Shown: positions 1 through 12,589 of the stretch, piece by piece
Numbering within the stretch: the first letter of the stretch is position 1
How the letters are laid out: every line of letters starts with the position of its first letter
Source of the DNA: Thereva unica
Taxonomy: Eukaryota > Arthropoda > Insecta > Diptera > Therevidae
NCBI GenBank assembly: GCA_949987705.1
Contig: OX465282.1
Location: forward strand, 1,848,501 to 1,912,500
Reading direction: 5' to 3'
DNA: 64,000 nt
Program-made: the position numbers and the translations under genes
The notes under the pieces: generated by a model
The model's input: only the letters and a program-made list of their open reading frames with translations
Databases searched by the model: none
What the model was told of the DNA's origin: nothing

Positions 1-749
1 TTTGTCGTGCCGTCATTTAGCCTGTTAATCCTGTTAGTAATACGGTGATGTATTACCCCCCATGATGACTTCAATTGTAGCTTGGTTGTCGTCTAACAAA
101 AAAGAACAAGGAGTCTCCTCGATTCTGAAGAGATATGAGTTCGGATTTTTGGTGTACTACAGGCAAAATAAATTAGACTGAATTTAGGAGACGAGATTGG
201 TTGAATTTGATTAAGTTATATAAGAGAGATTTTACCTAAGCCATTTAGATCAGTCTCACCTTCTTTCTCCCAAAGCCTGTGGAGGAATTAATAAACTTTT
301 ATATAAGAAATATTAATTTAGTTACCAAACATGAAACACTGTCTTTAATGTACAGTGATACCCCTATGACCTCCCCATCACAAGGCAAGGGCAAGGACGA
401 CTATTTTTAGTTGCCTACAAAGAGAAAATATGGTGCTAAAATCCGAATATTTATACTCAGCTCCAAGGAAAACGCTTATCGTGCCCAACATTAAACTCTT
501 GATCACCTAAGCAGCCTTAGCTTCGTGACTAAAGAAAAAGTAATACAAAAGATCTTCCAAGAGATCACAGGAATAATTAATACGCGCCCAATTAAAGCAC
601 CCGATCAACGCTAAAAATGCAGCCATGCCAGGTGCAGGTAAAGAAAGAGGCTCTCTAACAGCATCAGTGTATGTTAGGCTAGTTTACTCTAAAGGTTTCA
701 AGAAGACCCCTTGCTTAGAAGCACGGGATACATGCAGGTTGTATACAAA
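1..749. other. No recognisable gene
   Basis: I see no protein motif, RNA gene or clear repeat structure here. The short open frames lack any domain I recognise. Confidence 0.5.
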
Positions 750-901
750 CAAGGCCGGCCCTTTCCTTTGTTGCGCTCGGTGCAGTGTGTCAGTGCGCCC
801 TATCAGCGACCCGGGTCAAAATTCAAACTTAATAAATTCAATTCTCTAAAATTGCACCCGGTGCAGGTGCACTATTCTCACATTTGAAAACTCCTCCCCT
901 G
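750..901. mobile_element. Short hAT-type MITE (decayed)
   Basis: The left end reads CAAGGCCGGCCCTTTCCTTT and the reverse complement of the right end reads CAGGGGAGGAGTTTTCAAAT. Both are followed by the ...CGGTGCA... / ...CACCGGGTGCAAT motif shared with the elements at 13280-13527, 29658-31295 and 33407-34171. The 8-bp flanks (TATACAAA and TACACCAG) match only partly, so the TSD is weak. It has no coding capacity and is probably an old non-autonomous copy. Confidence 0.5.
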
Positions 902-1849
902 TACACCAGTTGCACTACCAAGTAAGGTCTCGATTGAGGACCATCAAAAGTGGTACGTTGGACCTAGATGTAATCTGATAGTGGACCTAGGCGAATCTGT
1001 TCCTTCAGTATTTCAGGAGGTATACATCACAGGGTGTTCGGGAATATCTTAAGAGAAAGAGAAACGGTGCAGCCATTTACATAATGCCAAGTAGCCCAAT
1101 CAACTCATTAATAAAAGGGTTATAAAGACATGCATCGATTCCCTTCTGCATTCATTAAAGGAGTTGTCTTGAAGTGACTGTGAAAAATAGCTAACTCGGC
1201 GACCCCAGAAATGCTAGGCGCGTTTCAAATTCGCTCGAAAAAGGCCTCAGCTTCTACTGCACCAATTTAGATGTCTTACGGTAGTACGGTGACGCTGAGT
1301 TTAAGTAGCATTTTTTGCGACTTGATCGACTCTATTCAAACCAAGGGTATCTCATCTTGAGAGGTCTCTGGAAAGCATTATAGCAAAAAACTAGGTATGG
1401 GGGCACTTGGGGCTGGGAACCAATTTTTGCAAATTAGAAGTGTGTTAACTTAGCATTTGGTGTTATTATAAATGGGCTTGGGAGCACTACAAACTTTAAG
1501 TTGTACAGCACATGTTATCCAAATTTGTCATATTCAAATGGATTTTGATACGCGAATGACGTATTTCCAAGGAACTTCTTCTAGAGCTCTGAACTGACGA
1601 TGTCTCACTAATTCGTCTTTATTTTTTATGTTTACAAATTCATAAGGTCCATAAAGCGCTTCCTGTCCGAGCCGCTATGTCAGAATACTTATCAGGTTCA
1701 CCCGGTACACAGAGGAGATAAGCAAGCGATGACAATGGCTCTCCCGCCTGATTAGCCTGTCTCCTATATGGGACAGTAACCAGTAACCATGTCGTGAAGA
1801 TTATTATCGCACTTAAACTAGTTCGAACAGTTACGGTAGCATAATTTCT
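902..1849. other. No recognisable gene
   Basis: I see no coding or RNA signal here, only AT-rich spacer. Confidence 0.45.
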
Positions 1850-3390
1850 TTCTTTTATTTAATAAGTTGCCAAACAAGGCATACTTGAACTAAATACAGC
1901 AGAGAATAATAATTGTACTTATAGACAAACACTGGCATATACAATTAGTTAATTCTAAGGAGTGTTAGTAATTAGGTTGTCAGGAAGGATTTAAGTCTTT
2001 TTTTATAGGATGCTTTATTTATTGAAGGGGAGTAACATGATCTATAATTGTTAAAGACCACGCAGCATCTGTTAACGGGCTCATTCCTCGCATACTCGGT
2101 CCGATGTGGATATTCCTGGAGCAGTTTCGCATGTCTTGTAAGTCGGGTATCTTCATTGAACTTGATCATATCCGACCACAACTGCACTTTAAGGTTGCGG
2201 CTAAGAACTTCTAAGGTGAGAGACGCGACAAGAAATTTTCTCCTAGAAGAGAGCGGCAAGAGGTAGCCTCTCCGTGTAGGCGGGTAGGCTTAGAAAGTCT
2301 CGCGGGTCGTGTCGACTTCTCAAAGCAAAGAGGATAAACTTCTTTTGAATAGATTCCATCCTGTTGCTACTTATGAGAAATATGGGATCCCAGATGGGAC
2401 ATGCATATTCCAGGATAGGGCGGACTAGAGAACAGAAGGGAGTTTTTGTGATCCAAATGTTGTCGAATTCTTTCTTTATAAAGCCAAGAAGTTTGTTGGC
2501 TCTGGCAGTAATATTATCATAGTGCAATTTAAAATTAAGTTTTTTGTCCAGGACGACACCTAGATCGACAGTTTGATCGACTTGATTCAACACCGTGTCG
2601 TTGAGATGATAATAATACTGCTGTGTGTTATGTTTACGAGAGAAGGTAATTGCTTGACATTTTTTGGTGTTAAGATGCAACTTATTAGTGGTGCACCAGT
2701 CTTGTAATGCATTGAGATTCGACTGAATAAAGGATACGTCGGTTTGGGACTTAATGACACTATATATTTTGAGATCGTCCGCGTAAAAGAGATGCGGGAT
2801 ATTCTCTAATTTCTTGGACAGGTCAGAGATGAATATATTGAACAGAAGAGGTCCAAGATGACTGCCCTGAGGAACACCGGAAGTTACTTCGATTTCATTT
2901 GAAAGGAATCCTTGAAATCTGATAACCTGTGTTCTTCCGTTGAGATATGATCTTAACCATTCAAGAGCAGAACCTGTTATTCCAAATTTTGAGAGTTTAA
3001 CAAGTAAAATATGATGGTCTACCTTATGAAAGGCCTTGCTGAAGTCAGTGTAAATAGCATCGATTTGATGGCCCTTCTCCATAATACAGAGGAGTTCGGA
3101 GATTAAGACCATGAGGTTTGAAGTGGTCGAACGCCCTTTTCTGAAGCCGTGTTGTTGTTCATTTAAGTGTGGGTCGATTAATGGGGAAGTTTTGTCGTGA
3201 ATGAGTTTTTCGAATAGTTTGGGGATTGTTGATAAAATAGCAAAGTAGTTATCCACTAAATGCTTATCAGACGCCTTATGCATTGGTATGAGGTAGGATT
3301 TCTCCCACAATGTAGGAAAGTATCCTAACGATAACGATCTGTTAAAGATGAGATGCAGAGGGAATGAGATATGATTTGAGCATCATTGCA
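1850..3390 (-). pseudogene. Non-LTR retrotransposon RT remnant (jockey/CR1-like)
   Basis: The minus strand carries a 355-codon open frame at 3310-2243 with classic non-LTR RT blocks in order: QHGFRKGRST, IYTDFSKAFHKVDH, SGVPQGSHLGPLLFNIFISDL, the catalytic FYADD, LNTKKCQAITFSR, and a thumb region with VRPILEYACPIWDP. Near 2250 a frameshift moves the continuation (RRKFLVASLTLEVLSRN...) into a second frame at 2259-1972. The RT reading can be followed upstream to about 3385 (PLHLIFNRSLSLGYFPTLWEKSYL), where a stop and loss of similarity mark 5' truncation. The endonuclease and ORF1 are absent. The minus-strand 3' end near 1850 contains TTATTAAATAAAAG, which fits an A-rich tail. It is a dead, 5'-truncated insertion. 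The clade is inferred from motif wording only. Confidence 0.85.
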
Positions 3391-5167
3391 AAAGGCTATA
3401 TATAACTCGTGCAACTCCCATTCTCCTGATAATTGACAAACATGTTATTTGCCAACTAATAAATATTTTGCAAGTTAACTTCCTACCTACGAACTTATTT
3501 TGATGATAAACGGACAATATTTACCTGAAATATAATACTCAATCGTCCATATACGCCCTAAGCAAGTTGGTCTACGCCATGGTAGAAAAGTTGGGTATCA
3601 TTTAACCCAATATCAGTATCAGTTATTTGTTTAACAGAGATAAAAAGAAGTCCTGTTTTGTCGTTGAAAGAATCCATTATGTTTGCCACAATGAACAAAC
3701 TATCGACCATAATTCCCAGGAGCCACTTCGTCCTCAGGCTGAGGCTCAAATATCATTCAAAAACATTTTTTTTTGATATTGTTTATGATTCTCCGATTAA
3801 ACCAAAACGCTGTCGACTAATCTCGTAAACTTTTCATCAAAACTGTCCGCCAGTATCTGTTTGTGATCTGTTCCTCTTGCAACTATCCAAATTCTTCTTC
3901 TTCAAAAATAAAAAAAAAAATACAAAAATCTTTTCACTCGGAATAAATCTCATAAAATATCCATCGGGGATGAAGGAAGCCAGAAGGACGAGAGAAAAAA
4001 ATGAAACTTTCAGGATAATGACAGCGGACCTGAAAATCAGTGTTCAGTGCCCACATTAACTTTGCTTTCCTTCTCTCCTCCAGAAAATCAGTTAAATGTA
4101 ATTTGTCAGAGAAATGTCAAAAGTTCGCATCATTTGAGCTGCCAGCCAGAGGCGCCATCCACAGCAACTTCGCCTTCTTTTATTCCTCCTCTACCTAAAA
4201 AGAAAAGAAAGGGCGACCGAGAAAGAAAGTATACACTTATATATATTTCGGGTTCCCTTGAACTGGCATTAACCTACGTGGAAGTCATTTCTTTTGCTTG
4301 CGGAAATGATGGCTATGACATTGGGTGAGAACTTGAGGTATATACCCCCAAAAGAAAACCATGGAAAAAAGAAAAAAGAAATAGAATAAAAATAAAAGGA
4401 AAAACTCAGTTTTTCCTCTCCACCTGCAACGCTTTGAGTTCGTCCTTTTTTCCTTTTAACTTTCTCCTTTAATTTGTTATTCCCTTCGAAATCGTCCTTT
4501 TTTCCAATTTTTCATTAATTTCAAAGATGAAATGAAGTTCCTTAATAGGAATTAAAGCAACAAAGGACGAAAGGAATCCGCTTACAAACGGAGAACAATT
4601 TTCTTTTATGAAAGGAAATCATGAAGTGCGGAAAATGAAAATGATTACACAAAATGAGAAGATGACACCTTGGGTTATTACTTGGCGAACGGGGGGGGGG
4701 GGGGGGGGGATCTTACAGAAGCGCAATTATACCAAGGATTTAGATGAGTGACATTTTAAATTGTCCTTTATCTGCATTTTTTAATTTTTTGTTTGTTTGT
4801 TTGTTTGTTGTCTGATTGCAATTTTATTGTAGAGAACTGTTCACAATAGAATCAAGGATTGGACTTAATTTTAATTTGACTAAAGCTATTCTCGTTTTTA
4901 CTGTTTTAGAGAAGCGCATCCGGTCAAAGGGTGCATAAGAATCACAAAACCTTTTTTTAATTAATTCTTGAAATTGCATTTTCCTTCTTTTTCTTCTCGT
5001 GGTACGACAGCTCGTCTCTGAGCCTTAATCTCTTTTAATCTCCTAATTCTTCAAGCTCTGCCACTTGCTGCAACTTTCCAGTTGCTTTCTTGAAGCAGTA
5101 ATGAAGCGTCAACTTTTACTGAATATTCCAAGCACTTTCTATACCTTCCCACAAGCACAAAATGCCA
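3391..5167. other. AT-rich spacer with a poly-G tract, no gene seen
   Basis: No protein family is recognisable. Notable sequence includes a 19-base run of G at 4691-4709, a GTTT tandem near 4790-4808, and A- and T-rich stretches. Open frames of 60-93 codons here have low-complexity or unrecognised content. Confidence 0.45.
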
Positions 5168-5242
5168 CGGCCACGTTAGCCTAAGAGTTGAGGCGCCCGA
5201 CTATCATTATAGGGGTGTATGGTTCGATTCTACTAAATAGCA
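5168..5242 (+). repeat. tRNA-like sequence, probable SINE head
   Basis: This segment has a box-A-like part (GTTAGCCTAAGAGTTGAGGCG) and, about 35 nt later, a good box B (GGTTCGATTCT), the layout of an RNA polymerase III internal promoter. The acceptor arms do not pair convincingly, so it is more likely a tRNA-derived SINE head or tRNA pseudogene than a working tRNA. It lies just left of the TIR element starting at 5337. Confidence 0.4.
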
Positions 5243-5336
5243 TAATCTTTGGCCCCTTTTCTTTTCAGACCTAGAAAGCGATACTTCTTTCTGGTAATCT
5301 TTCATTACAGAAACTTTCTCCTGCCATCGTTTGTAA

Positions 5337-6442
5337 AGGGTCGTCCATTAATCACGTGAGGCGTTTAGGGTGGGAGGAGGTCAGCCCAATCTCACCTAAT
5401 TTCACGTGGTAGAGAGGGGGGTCTCGGCAAATATCACGTAATTTTTTTCCTCAAGAAATAGTGTAAAACTGCGTGAAAACTGGGTTAAATTAATTAACAG
5501 TAAAAGAGCCACATTCACTCACAGGCCGCCTGCGGCATTTCAGACCAGGCCGACAGGCACCGCCCGTTGAAGGCCATAGATTACTCAGTCTCCGATCCAC
5601 CTGACAGGCCGTGGCATGCAGGAGACATTATGACTCCCTACAGATACTGGCTAAGACTACAGCTTACAAAGCAAATTGCTCATTCAAGTGCCAAAATGTT
5701 TACGGCCTCTTTCCTCAGGCTCACGTCGTCGTGAGCACCTGCTAACAAGCGTGAACACGACTATGGATGGTTGTCTAGCTCGCGGCTTGCTTTCCGTTAG
5801 ATGCAGCGTGAATTCCTGCCGTAATTTTCACGACTTGAGGCTAAATAGAAGTTCAGATCTTCAGGCACGAACTGACGATAAAAGCCCACATACATAAAGA
5901 TTTTTGTCAGTTTTCTTGAATTGCAGGCCCCATTCAGTTGGCGGCCGGTGAGTGTGTACTTGGCTTCAAGATGAAATCTTTCAGGCCACGGCCTGCCGAC
6001 GACCTGTGGATGAATAGGGGCCTTAAGATATAGCTAAGTCCTACAAAAAAAATGTGTACGCGATTATGCGAATGCGAGAAAGTAGCATAGCAGCTACTCG
6101 ATTGTTTACCCGCCACCGACCAACCAGACGGGCGACTGGGCGAATGCTGCGGTGTACGAGCCAAGTAACACTGACCCGTGAAAGGCCCCTAGAATATAGA
6201 ACTGCAAGAAGGCCCCCGCCGAATTTTAGAATTTTAGTGAAATTTTTGATTTTGATTTCACTACGGTAACGTACACGGACTTTATTCGCGAGGACCCCTC
6301 CTGCAGTTCTATATTTTAAGGAAAGGCCGTGCTGTGGTTACGCCCGTATATACATATAGAGATTTTTTAAAGTTTGAAAAATCTCAATTGAGATGTGGGA
6401 GAGGATCGAAAAATCGCCTCACGTTAACTTCTGGACGACCCC
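5337..6442. mobile_element. TIR DNA transposon, about 1.1 kb, non-autonomous (Harbinger-like TSD)
   Basis: The left end AGGGTCGTCCATTAATCACG and the reverse complement of the right end GGGGTCGTCCAGAAGTTAAC continue as imperfect TIRs for about 30 bp (both reach ACGTGAGGCG). The flanking trinucleotide TAA (5334-5336 and 6443-6445) could be a 3-bp TSD of the TWA type used by PIF/Harbinger elements. No transposase is encoded. Inside lies a second imperfect fold-back (about 6183-6330), whose arms share GAATATAGAACTGCA and its complement. A segment at 5848-5925 resembles 30550-30620. Confidence 0.6.
6183..6330. repeat. Imperfect inverted repeat
   Basis: The arm around 6190-6215 (CTAGAATATAGAACTGCAAG) is approximately complementary to the arm around 6290-6320 (CTGCAGTTCTATATTTTAAG). 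The element could fold on itself. It sits inside the larger TIR element. Confidence 0.45.
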
Positions 6443-6889
6443 TAAGCTTAGGTTAGGTGTAGGGCTGTTTTCAGTGTGTGCCAATTAGCGCTTTGGCACA
6501 CCGTTTCGATGCCAAAAACTCATGTACCTACGGTTTGGAGATCGTTTAACTGACTATGGTGCATGTTTAATGTCAGCCTGCGGAGTATAGAAGACTTATC
6601 AACTCCCAAATCAGTAATCTGGAGATCTCTTTAAAGCCGAGATAATGCAGGTCTCCAGTGCCGTTTAGCTTCTGCTGGCTAACAGCAAGCGATAGTTAAA
6701 AATCGCAATTTCAATCTCGTCTATTGGGCTGCTGACAATTTCAATCTCCGAGCACCGAGCCTAGGTCGGCGGCTTTCTCGTTCCCTTCTATGTTTTTACG
6801 TTCAGGCACCAAGATAGAATGGACTTGCTTTTACCTACCCTATCCAGCAAATCTAGGGTAGCAAATCTAATTTGTCACAATGGCCAATG

Positions 6890-7245
6890 GTTTAGAGGTC
6901 TAGGCCTCGGATTCCTTCAGTCATGAGTGAGCAGGTGCATAAACATAAAAAAGGCATTCGTGAGGCGTGGATTGGACGAACCACGGCTGTGTACATTCAC
7001 AAGACCATCGTTGGCTTTGGCTTTTGCCAAAGGTCTTTTTTATCCTTTTTTCGATGTTAGATTTTTGCTTGAGTCTTGAGTTCCGGATTAGAAATTTTAT
7101 CTTGTATAATAGAGAGAGGGTATGCCCATCCAACATGAGGATGTAGTTGTGTACCATTGAATAGCATTATTTCAGTTTCTCCTGAGTTGACTGCCAGACC
7201 GAAAGTGGCTATTGAATTCCAACACGTAGCTACAAGGCTTAACAT
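6890..7245 (-). pseudogene. Possible R1-like RT palm/thumb fragment
   Basis: A minus-strand frame reads SIATFGLAVNSGETEIMLF, which resembles the RT segment after the catalytic YADD in R1/LOA elements (GLxVNPxKTExVLF). A second frame reads EKRIKKTFGKSQSQRW, reminiscent of the following connection region. There is no catalytic motif and at least one frame change. The assignment rests on short resemblance only. Confidence 0.35.
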
Positions 7246-8689
7246 AAGAAGATCATGCGCAACCTATGTACATACGTCTCTCAGAGAGGCGCTAACTCTT
7301 TAATTAAAAAGCGTGTCATTGACTCGTTTTCTATCGCCGCACCAATGTCAGCTTGCCCAAATTTGATACTGTAACTAAACGCTCTATAATCTATGAATGG
7401 TTTAGAGACTCGGCTGGCCAGTTGTCTTCTTATTCTGTTCTGAAGGTGACCAGATTACTCCTTCAGAATTGATTTTACTATATAAAGTAGTTTACATCTA
7501 ATTTCTAAAACCATTGCAATTTTGGAAGTGGTTAAGTCATGGAAATTTGTTAGCCTGAGGTACATAAGTTGATAATTTTAGATGCTTTCTCTAAAATTAA
7601 TATTCCTAAAATCTTCTTAGTTTACACTTCATTGACTTCCCTAAATTTTTCCCAAAAATCAATAAGCTATCCCAAAAACTATCTCTCAACCAAGCCAATG
7701 AAACAATATTAATCTATCATTGATTATTATATTATTTCTTACAATCTCCCAGCAGAATCTCTCCTTTAACTGCTGAAATACCAGCAACCAATAGCGACTT
7801 ACTGTCTTCTTTCTAAATTAATTACTTCTACCTGAATCAATATATAGTTAATCAATAAACCGAACAGGTGAATCTATTGTCGTAAATTAACTTAAATGCG
7901 TACAAATGTTGTCCGGAGTCCTGTGGGTTACGTGATAGTGATTTTTACCTTTGTATAGTAATGACTATATGATGAGATGTATTCGATGTATTTTGTTGGG
8001 GATGCTGGATTGTTGCTTTGTAGGATGTGATGAGCTTTTGGATTGTTATAATGTTGTGTCATGTAATTTAGTAGATTGGCGTATAGCTGTGTAAAGTCAG
8101 TCGAGGGATTGACAATAACATGTCCATGTGATACTTCAGAAATCTTGATGTAACCTTGTCCTGTTGGCACGCCTGGGCCTGATGCTAATCCAGGTTCTCT
8201 ATTTACTAGAATATCTTATACCCTAACCTAGAATGCTCAATTGCATCTAGGAAAGTAAAGGACAAATTTGCACGAAAGATAATCGGAATGGCGACGTTAG
8301 CCTAGCCGAAGTGGGATCCAGCCATGGTAAACCAGTTTGATGAGCTGGATGGCGGTTAGGAAAAATAATCATAACACCATTTAAACCATAACATCTCCAC
8401 ATAAAAGCAGAAAAGTGGCTTAAATGTTGAAAAACTACTATTCAAGATTGTCGCTCTGACTGTAAAATAGAAGCTATCTAGGCGTGGAGAAGTTGCGATT
8501 ACCTAGGAATGCCGACGGTGAGGAGTTGTTGCAAAAAGCAGACCTAGATCCGTTGCAAAAAGCAGACCTCTATTCGCTCTACTGAGGCGATGATTACTGT
8601 TCTTCTCCTTCTTGTGGAGGATGATCAGGACAGAGTAGATTTGTTGCGGCATTCGGTCAGGAAAGCAACTCGATAAAAACTAGTGTTCG
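7246..8689. other. No recognisable gene
   Basis: AT-rich sequence. The frames present show no known motif. Confidence 0.4.
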
Positions 8690-10020
8690 ACCGAATTTCG
8701 ACCTGGAGAATCAAGCTCTGTCGAATCACTTCAACGAAATCAGAGTATGGAGATCTAAGAATCGACATTTAGTTGAATTCGATGAAGATTGCCCAACGGA
8801 TAATATCCCACAGGTCCTCGGACAATCAATTTTCATGAAGAAGGATGAACTTCCTTGAATGAATGGATGAAGATTCGCATCTTTCAAATGCTGAACAATA
8901 AGAAATCGTCAGGAATCGGCGGCATCCGTAATGTGGTTCTAAAGGATCCGGCTCCATGTGCAATCGACATCTACACCACATTGCTCAACAATTTCTTGAA
9001 CAATGCATATTTTCCAGAAAACTGGAAAACGGCTGTGATAAATAACCAAAGACAGGTCAAACCCAGCATATCTGCGGTCAGTACGCTTACTTCCAAACAT
9101 CAGTAAAGTATTTGAAGTTGTAAATAATCGTTAGCTGACGAGCGGGGCCAGGAAAATAAAATAATTCCGGACAACCAGTTCGGATTTCGGGCGGAACATG
9201 GCACTATCCATGCTTGCGCAAAATTGGTGTCCCATATGCACTGGAACTTTGCGAAGAGATAGTGTACGGAGGCATGCCTGGTTGACTTAGAGAAGGCCTT
9301 TTTTATGTGTAGGTCTAAACTCAAGTGTGACCTTTTTGTACTATCAGTCCGTAATGTCGTACACGTCAAGGTCAGATGTCTTGTAGCAAGCTTAGCTCGA
9401 AGGATAGAGAAAGGATAAGACAGATTAAAGGGAGTCTGGAGGTGCATGAGGAGATGAAGCTGGCGTTTGAACTTTTGGATGTTGTATGAGTTCGGGAATA
9501 CTGACTGTGAGAGGAATGGTTCTAAGGACTACTACTACGGGTTGCAACAAGGAGCAAATAATTCGCCTCTGCTCTTTAACATCTACATATATAAGCGATA
9601 TAGTTGGATTTCTTCCGAATGCCCCGGCTTTCGCGGACAACCCTATTATATAGAGGACAGGACCGAAGATTGACGTAATCCAGACTCTACTACAACATGA
9701 TTTCGATAAAATCTAGCGAAATGCTGATGATTGGAAATTGAAAATCAATCATGGAAAATGCGAAACGATTCTCTTTAGCGCCCCTCCTAAAAAAGCTCCA
9801 CGCGATGCTAGGAGAAACTTGCGGGCATTTAATATTTGAAGCCATGCGGGACGGCTAAAGAAAAAAACCGAGGTTAAATACCTAGGGCTTTGGCTGGATC
9901 AGTACATGTATTACCAGAGCCATATAAGTGCTGCTGCCAAAAACCGTAAGACGAAGATGCTCTTTTTTAGTAAACATCTTAATCCAATTGTTAAGGTGAA
10001 TTGCTACAAGACCGGTACCC
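8690..10020 (+). pseudogene. Decayed jockey-like RT
   Basis: A reading that shifts frame resembles a jockey-type RT: LNNKKSSGIGGIRNVVLKD with YFPENWKTAVI near 8890-9045, then NQFGFRAEHGTIHA-like sequence near 9170-9205, a YADD-equivalent region near 9620-9650 (AFADNPI), LKINHGKCETILFS near 9740-9775, and VKYLGLWLD near 9870-9900. A foreign dispersed repeat (9303-9510) interrupts the block that should hold the FxDxxKAFD motif. Stops and frameshifts are numerous, so it is inactive. It ends where the TIR element at 10138 begins. Confidence 0.6.
9303..9510 (+). repeat. Dispersed repeat, copy 1 (pair with 42030-42255)
   Basis: About 200 bp beginning with a T-run and ATGTGTAGGTCTAA align with 42030-42255. 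Shared stretches include AAGCTTAGCTCGAAGGATAG and ACAGATTAAAGGGAGTCTGG. The copy interrupts the jockey-like RT around it, so it probably moved as a short retroposon. No family is recognised. Confidence 0.6.
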
Positions 10021-10137
10021 ACCTGCGGCTGCCCCGTATGGAAGAACATATCCCCCTCATATATGAAGAAGTTGAGGGTGTTCGAAATACACTGCCAATA
10101 ATATTTTATTCGCTAGTCGGCATCTTAGGCCCACTTT

Positions 10138-10628
10138 ACATCATAAAACACGAAACAAAGCAAAGTTTCCTGCAATCGCTTATTTCTTTTAGGGGTTTCC
10201 TGAAAAATTTCATGAGTGTCTAGACGGGCAAACTCTTGCACCAAATAATACGTCAAAATTTATTGCACATTTCTCTATTGTGCTTTTCGTATATTTACTC
10301 ATTCACCCGCTCCACCCAAGAGTGGCCATTTCTGTTTTAAATTACTCTTTTTACTTCATTCCCCAGGAAAGGAGAAACCAGATAAATCAGAGAAACAACA
10401 ACAACAAACCTGAAGCTGTCAAAACTGTTTCCTGCAAAGTTGCTTCAAAAGTTTCATGCCTATGTTTCGTGCTCCCTCAAGCCGTCTCTCTCATCCGCCC
10501 CCCCCCTTCCCCCTCCACCAAGCTTGGAAGATTCAATAAAACGTTTCATTACTGCTTCAAGAAAATAACTGGCAGCAAGTAGCTTGCAGGAAACTTTCTG
10601 TTTCGTGTTTCATGGTGTAATATGGGCC
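10138..10628. mobile_element. TIR MITE, 491 bp, TTA target duplication
   Basis: The left terminus GGCCCACTTTACATCATAAA and the reverse complement of the right terminus GGCCCATATTACACCATGAA extend as similar arms for about 50 bp; both contain AACACGAAACA and AAGTTTCCTGCAA. TTA flanks both ends (10135-10137 and 10629-10631), which fits a 3-bp TWA-type TSD as in PIF/Harbinger. There is no transposase. The internal frame at 10280-10582 has no recognised domain. Confidence 0.65.
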
Positions 10629-10631
10629 TTA

Positions 10632-12589
10632 GAGTCATATGGGTCCAAAAAATTTGATTTAATATTGGGTCTACCCCATATATGAGGGGAGGTCCGGACC
10701 CCTGGCCCTCCCCTTCGTGTCGCTCCTAGCCATCCACCTAAAATCTCATACCTACATCGTAGTTAGCATACCACGATAATTGCTGCATTCAATTGTTTTG
10801 TAAGGGGATATTTATAATCGCTGCAAAGGACTTAAATTCAATTTAAATAAAAAATCTCGCAGGAAACTCTTTCGCAGGATAAAAGGAATTTTTTTCTATA
10901 GATTTATTCCAATTAATGCTGATTTATACAAAATCTTTAGTTAAAATTCAAGCTTGAAACCTTTTTCTCCCTACTACTTAAAATCATCATACAAGGAAGG
11001 ATCTGTCCAGAATACCTAATTATCCCCATCTCAAGTGGTTTTATGTAATCCGTAAAGTAGAAAAGTCTGGATGTGCCAAGCTCCAACTATCTCCCATTCC
11101 TAATGATTGTGATATTGGGGAAGTTTTTTTTGGAGGGGGGGAGGGGGGTTGAAAGGCACGGGGATGTGTATAGAAGGAAAAGGGTATATTCTATTCTATT
11201 CTATTCCAAAGGCAGTGTGTAGTACTCTCTATACAGCATACGAAAAGGGACCAAAAATTAGATAGGGGTAAGGACACACGTAAGGTAGGAGATCCTTTTT
11301 CCCGGGATATTTTCCCTCCATTCCGTCCTCAGATCTCTTTTGTGTATTTTGTATATTTTTCCGCCCCGGCATTGAGATTGAGATTGAGAGAGAGGGAGAG
11401 GACTCTGACTCTACCTAATGTTGGGTAGCCCAAATTGGTATTTTTCATGTTGTTGTCGACTAAATAATAAATTTACCACCATGAAATAACCAGACCTGAA
11501 AGATTTCCTCTTTATTCTAGACGAGTTTTTATTTCTCCTTGGTTGTATGTATTTTCTTGCTTTCTTATGGGCATAGGAGCCAGGAAATGCCAGAGGAAGG
11601 CTCAGGTTGTGATCATTCCCATCACCCTCATCGACTTCTTGCAAAAGAGGATTACTTTTAATTGAGTGATTTTCTGATTTCCTTGATTTTAGTACTGCTC
11701 CTTAAGTGTATCTGTATGTATATAAATACATACAAACATCCCGACACACACACATAAATAATGTCCTTTTTTATATGATAGTATTTGTATTTTTCCCTTA
11801 AAAATATTCCTGTTTTTTCTTCCTTCAGTCCTCATACAATATATATTTTGGTTGTTGTTGCTCTCCTTGATGGCTTTGTGAGAACTCTCCTTTTTCTCTC
11901 TCGTAAATATGAAAAAGGAAGATGGGCCGAGACAGTAGATTCATACATGAAGGAAGATTGGTATTATACCGTAAAAACCATTGACTGTGAAATATGTATT
12001 TGCATACTTACTCAGAATTAGAATTTAAAGCTTTATTACTTTTGAGAAGAAGGAACTTACCTGAAAAGGAAACAAAAGGAAACAATTTTTTTTATTCTGT
12101 TAAATTATTTATGAACTTTTGAAAGTGAAACAAGAAAAAGTTTTTTTTTTTTTTTTTTTTGTAAATTTTTGAAATCTTATTCTTATTTTTTTTTTTAATT
12201 TTAAAATTGAATATCGTATAATTACTTAACATTAAATATTTGCGGGGTGTTTTTTAAGTCTCTCTGGGTGTGTGTGTGCGGATCTGGTAATCCGTGTTCT
12301 TATGGAGCTCATAAGTAGCGACTAAGCCTAAATACGAGGAGCTGTATTTAAGGGATTTGAGATTCTTACGTAAATATGATAAAGCGAGATTGATTTTGAT
12401 AATGAAGGAAGTATTAAGATATGTGTTTTCAACTTGAAGATATAATGCATCAATGCATACATTTTCAAAGAGGATTAGTATGAACAAGGCATTTGAAAGT
12501 GCAAATTGCGTCACTATAAAAGCGACAATGGATGTAAACTTTTCTAAAACAACAGGTCAATCCACAAAAACCCACATGGAAGGCCCTCA
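10632..12589. other. Spacer with simple repeats, no gene seen
   Basis: Contains an ATTCT pentamer run near 11189-11208, a GA-rich stretch near 11370-11400, a TG-rich stretch near 12269-12279 and long T runs near 12139-12160 and 12187-12196. The 86-codon minus frame at 12514-12254 has no domain I recognise. Confidence 0.4.

Noticed and set aside
3558..3749. 63-codon minus frame
   Set aside because: Short, with no known domain and no supporting context.
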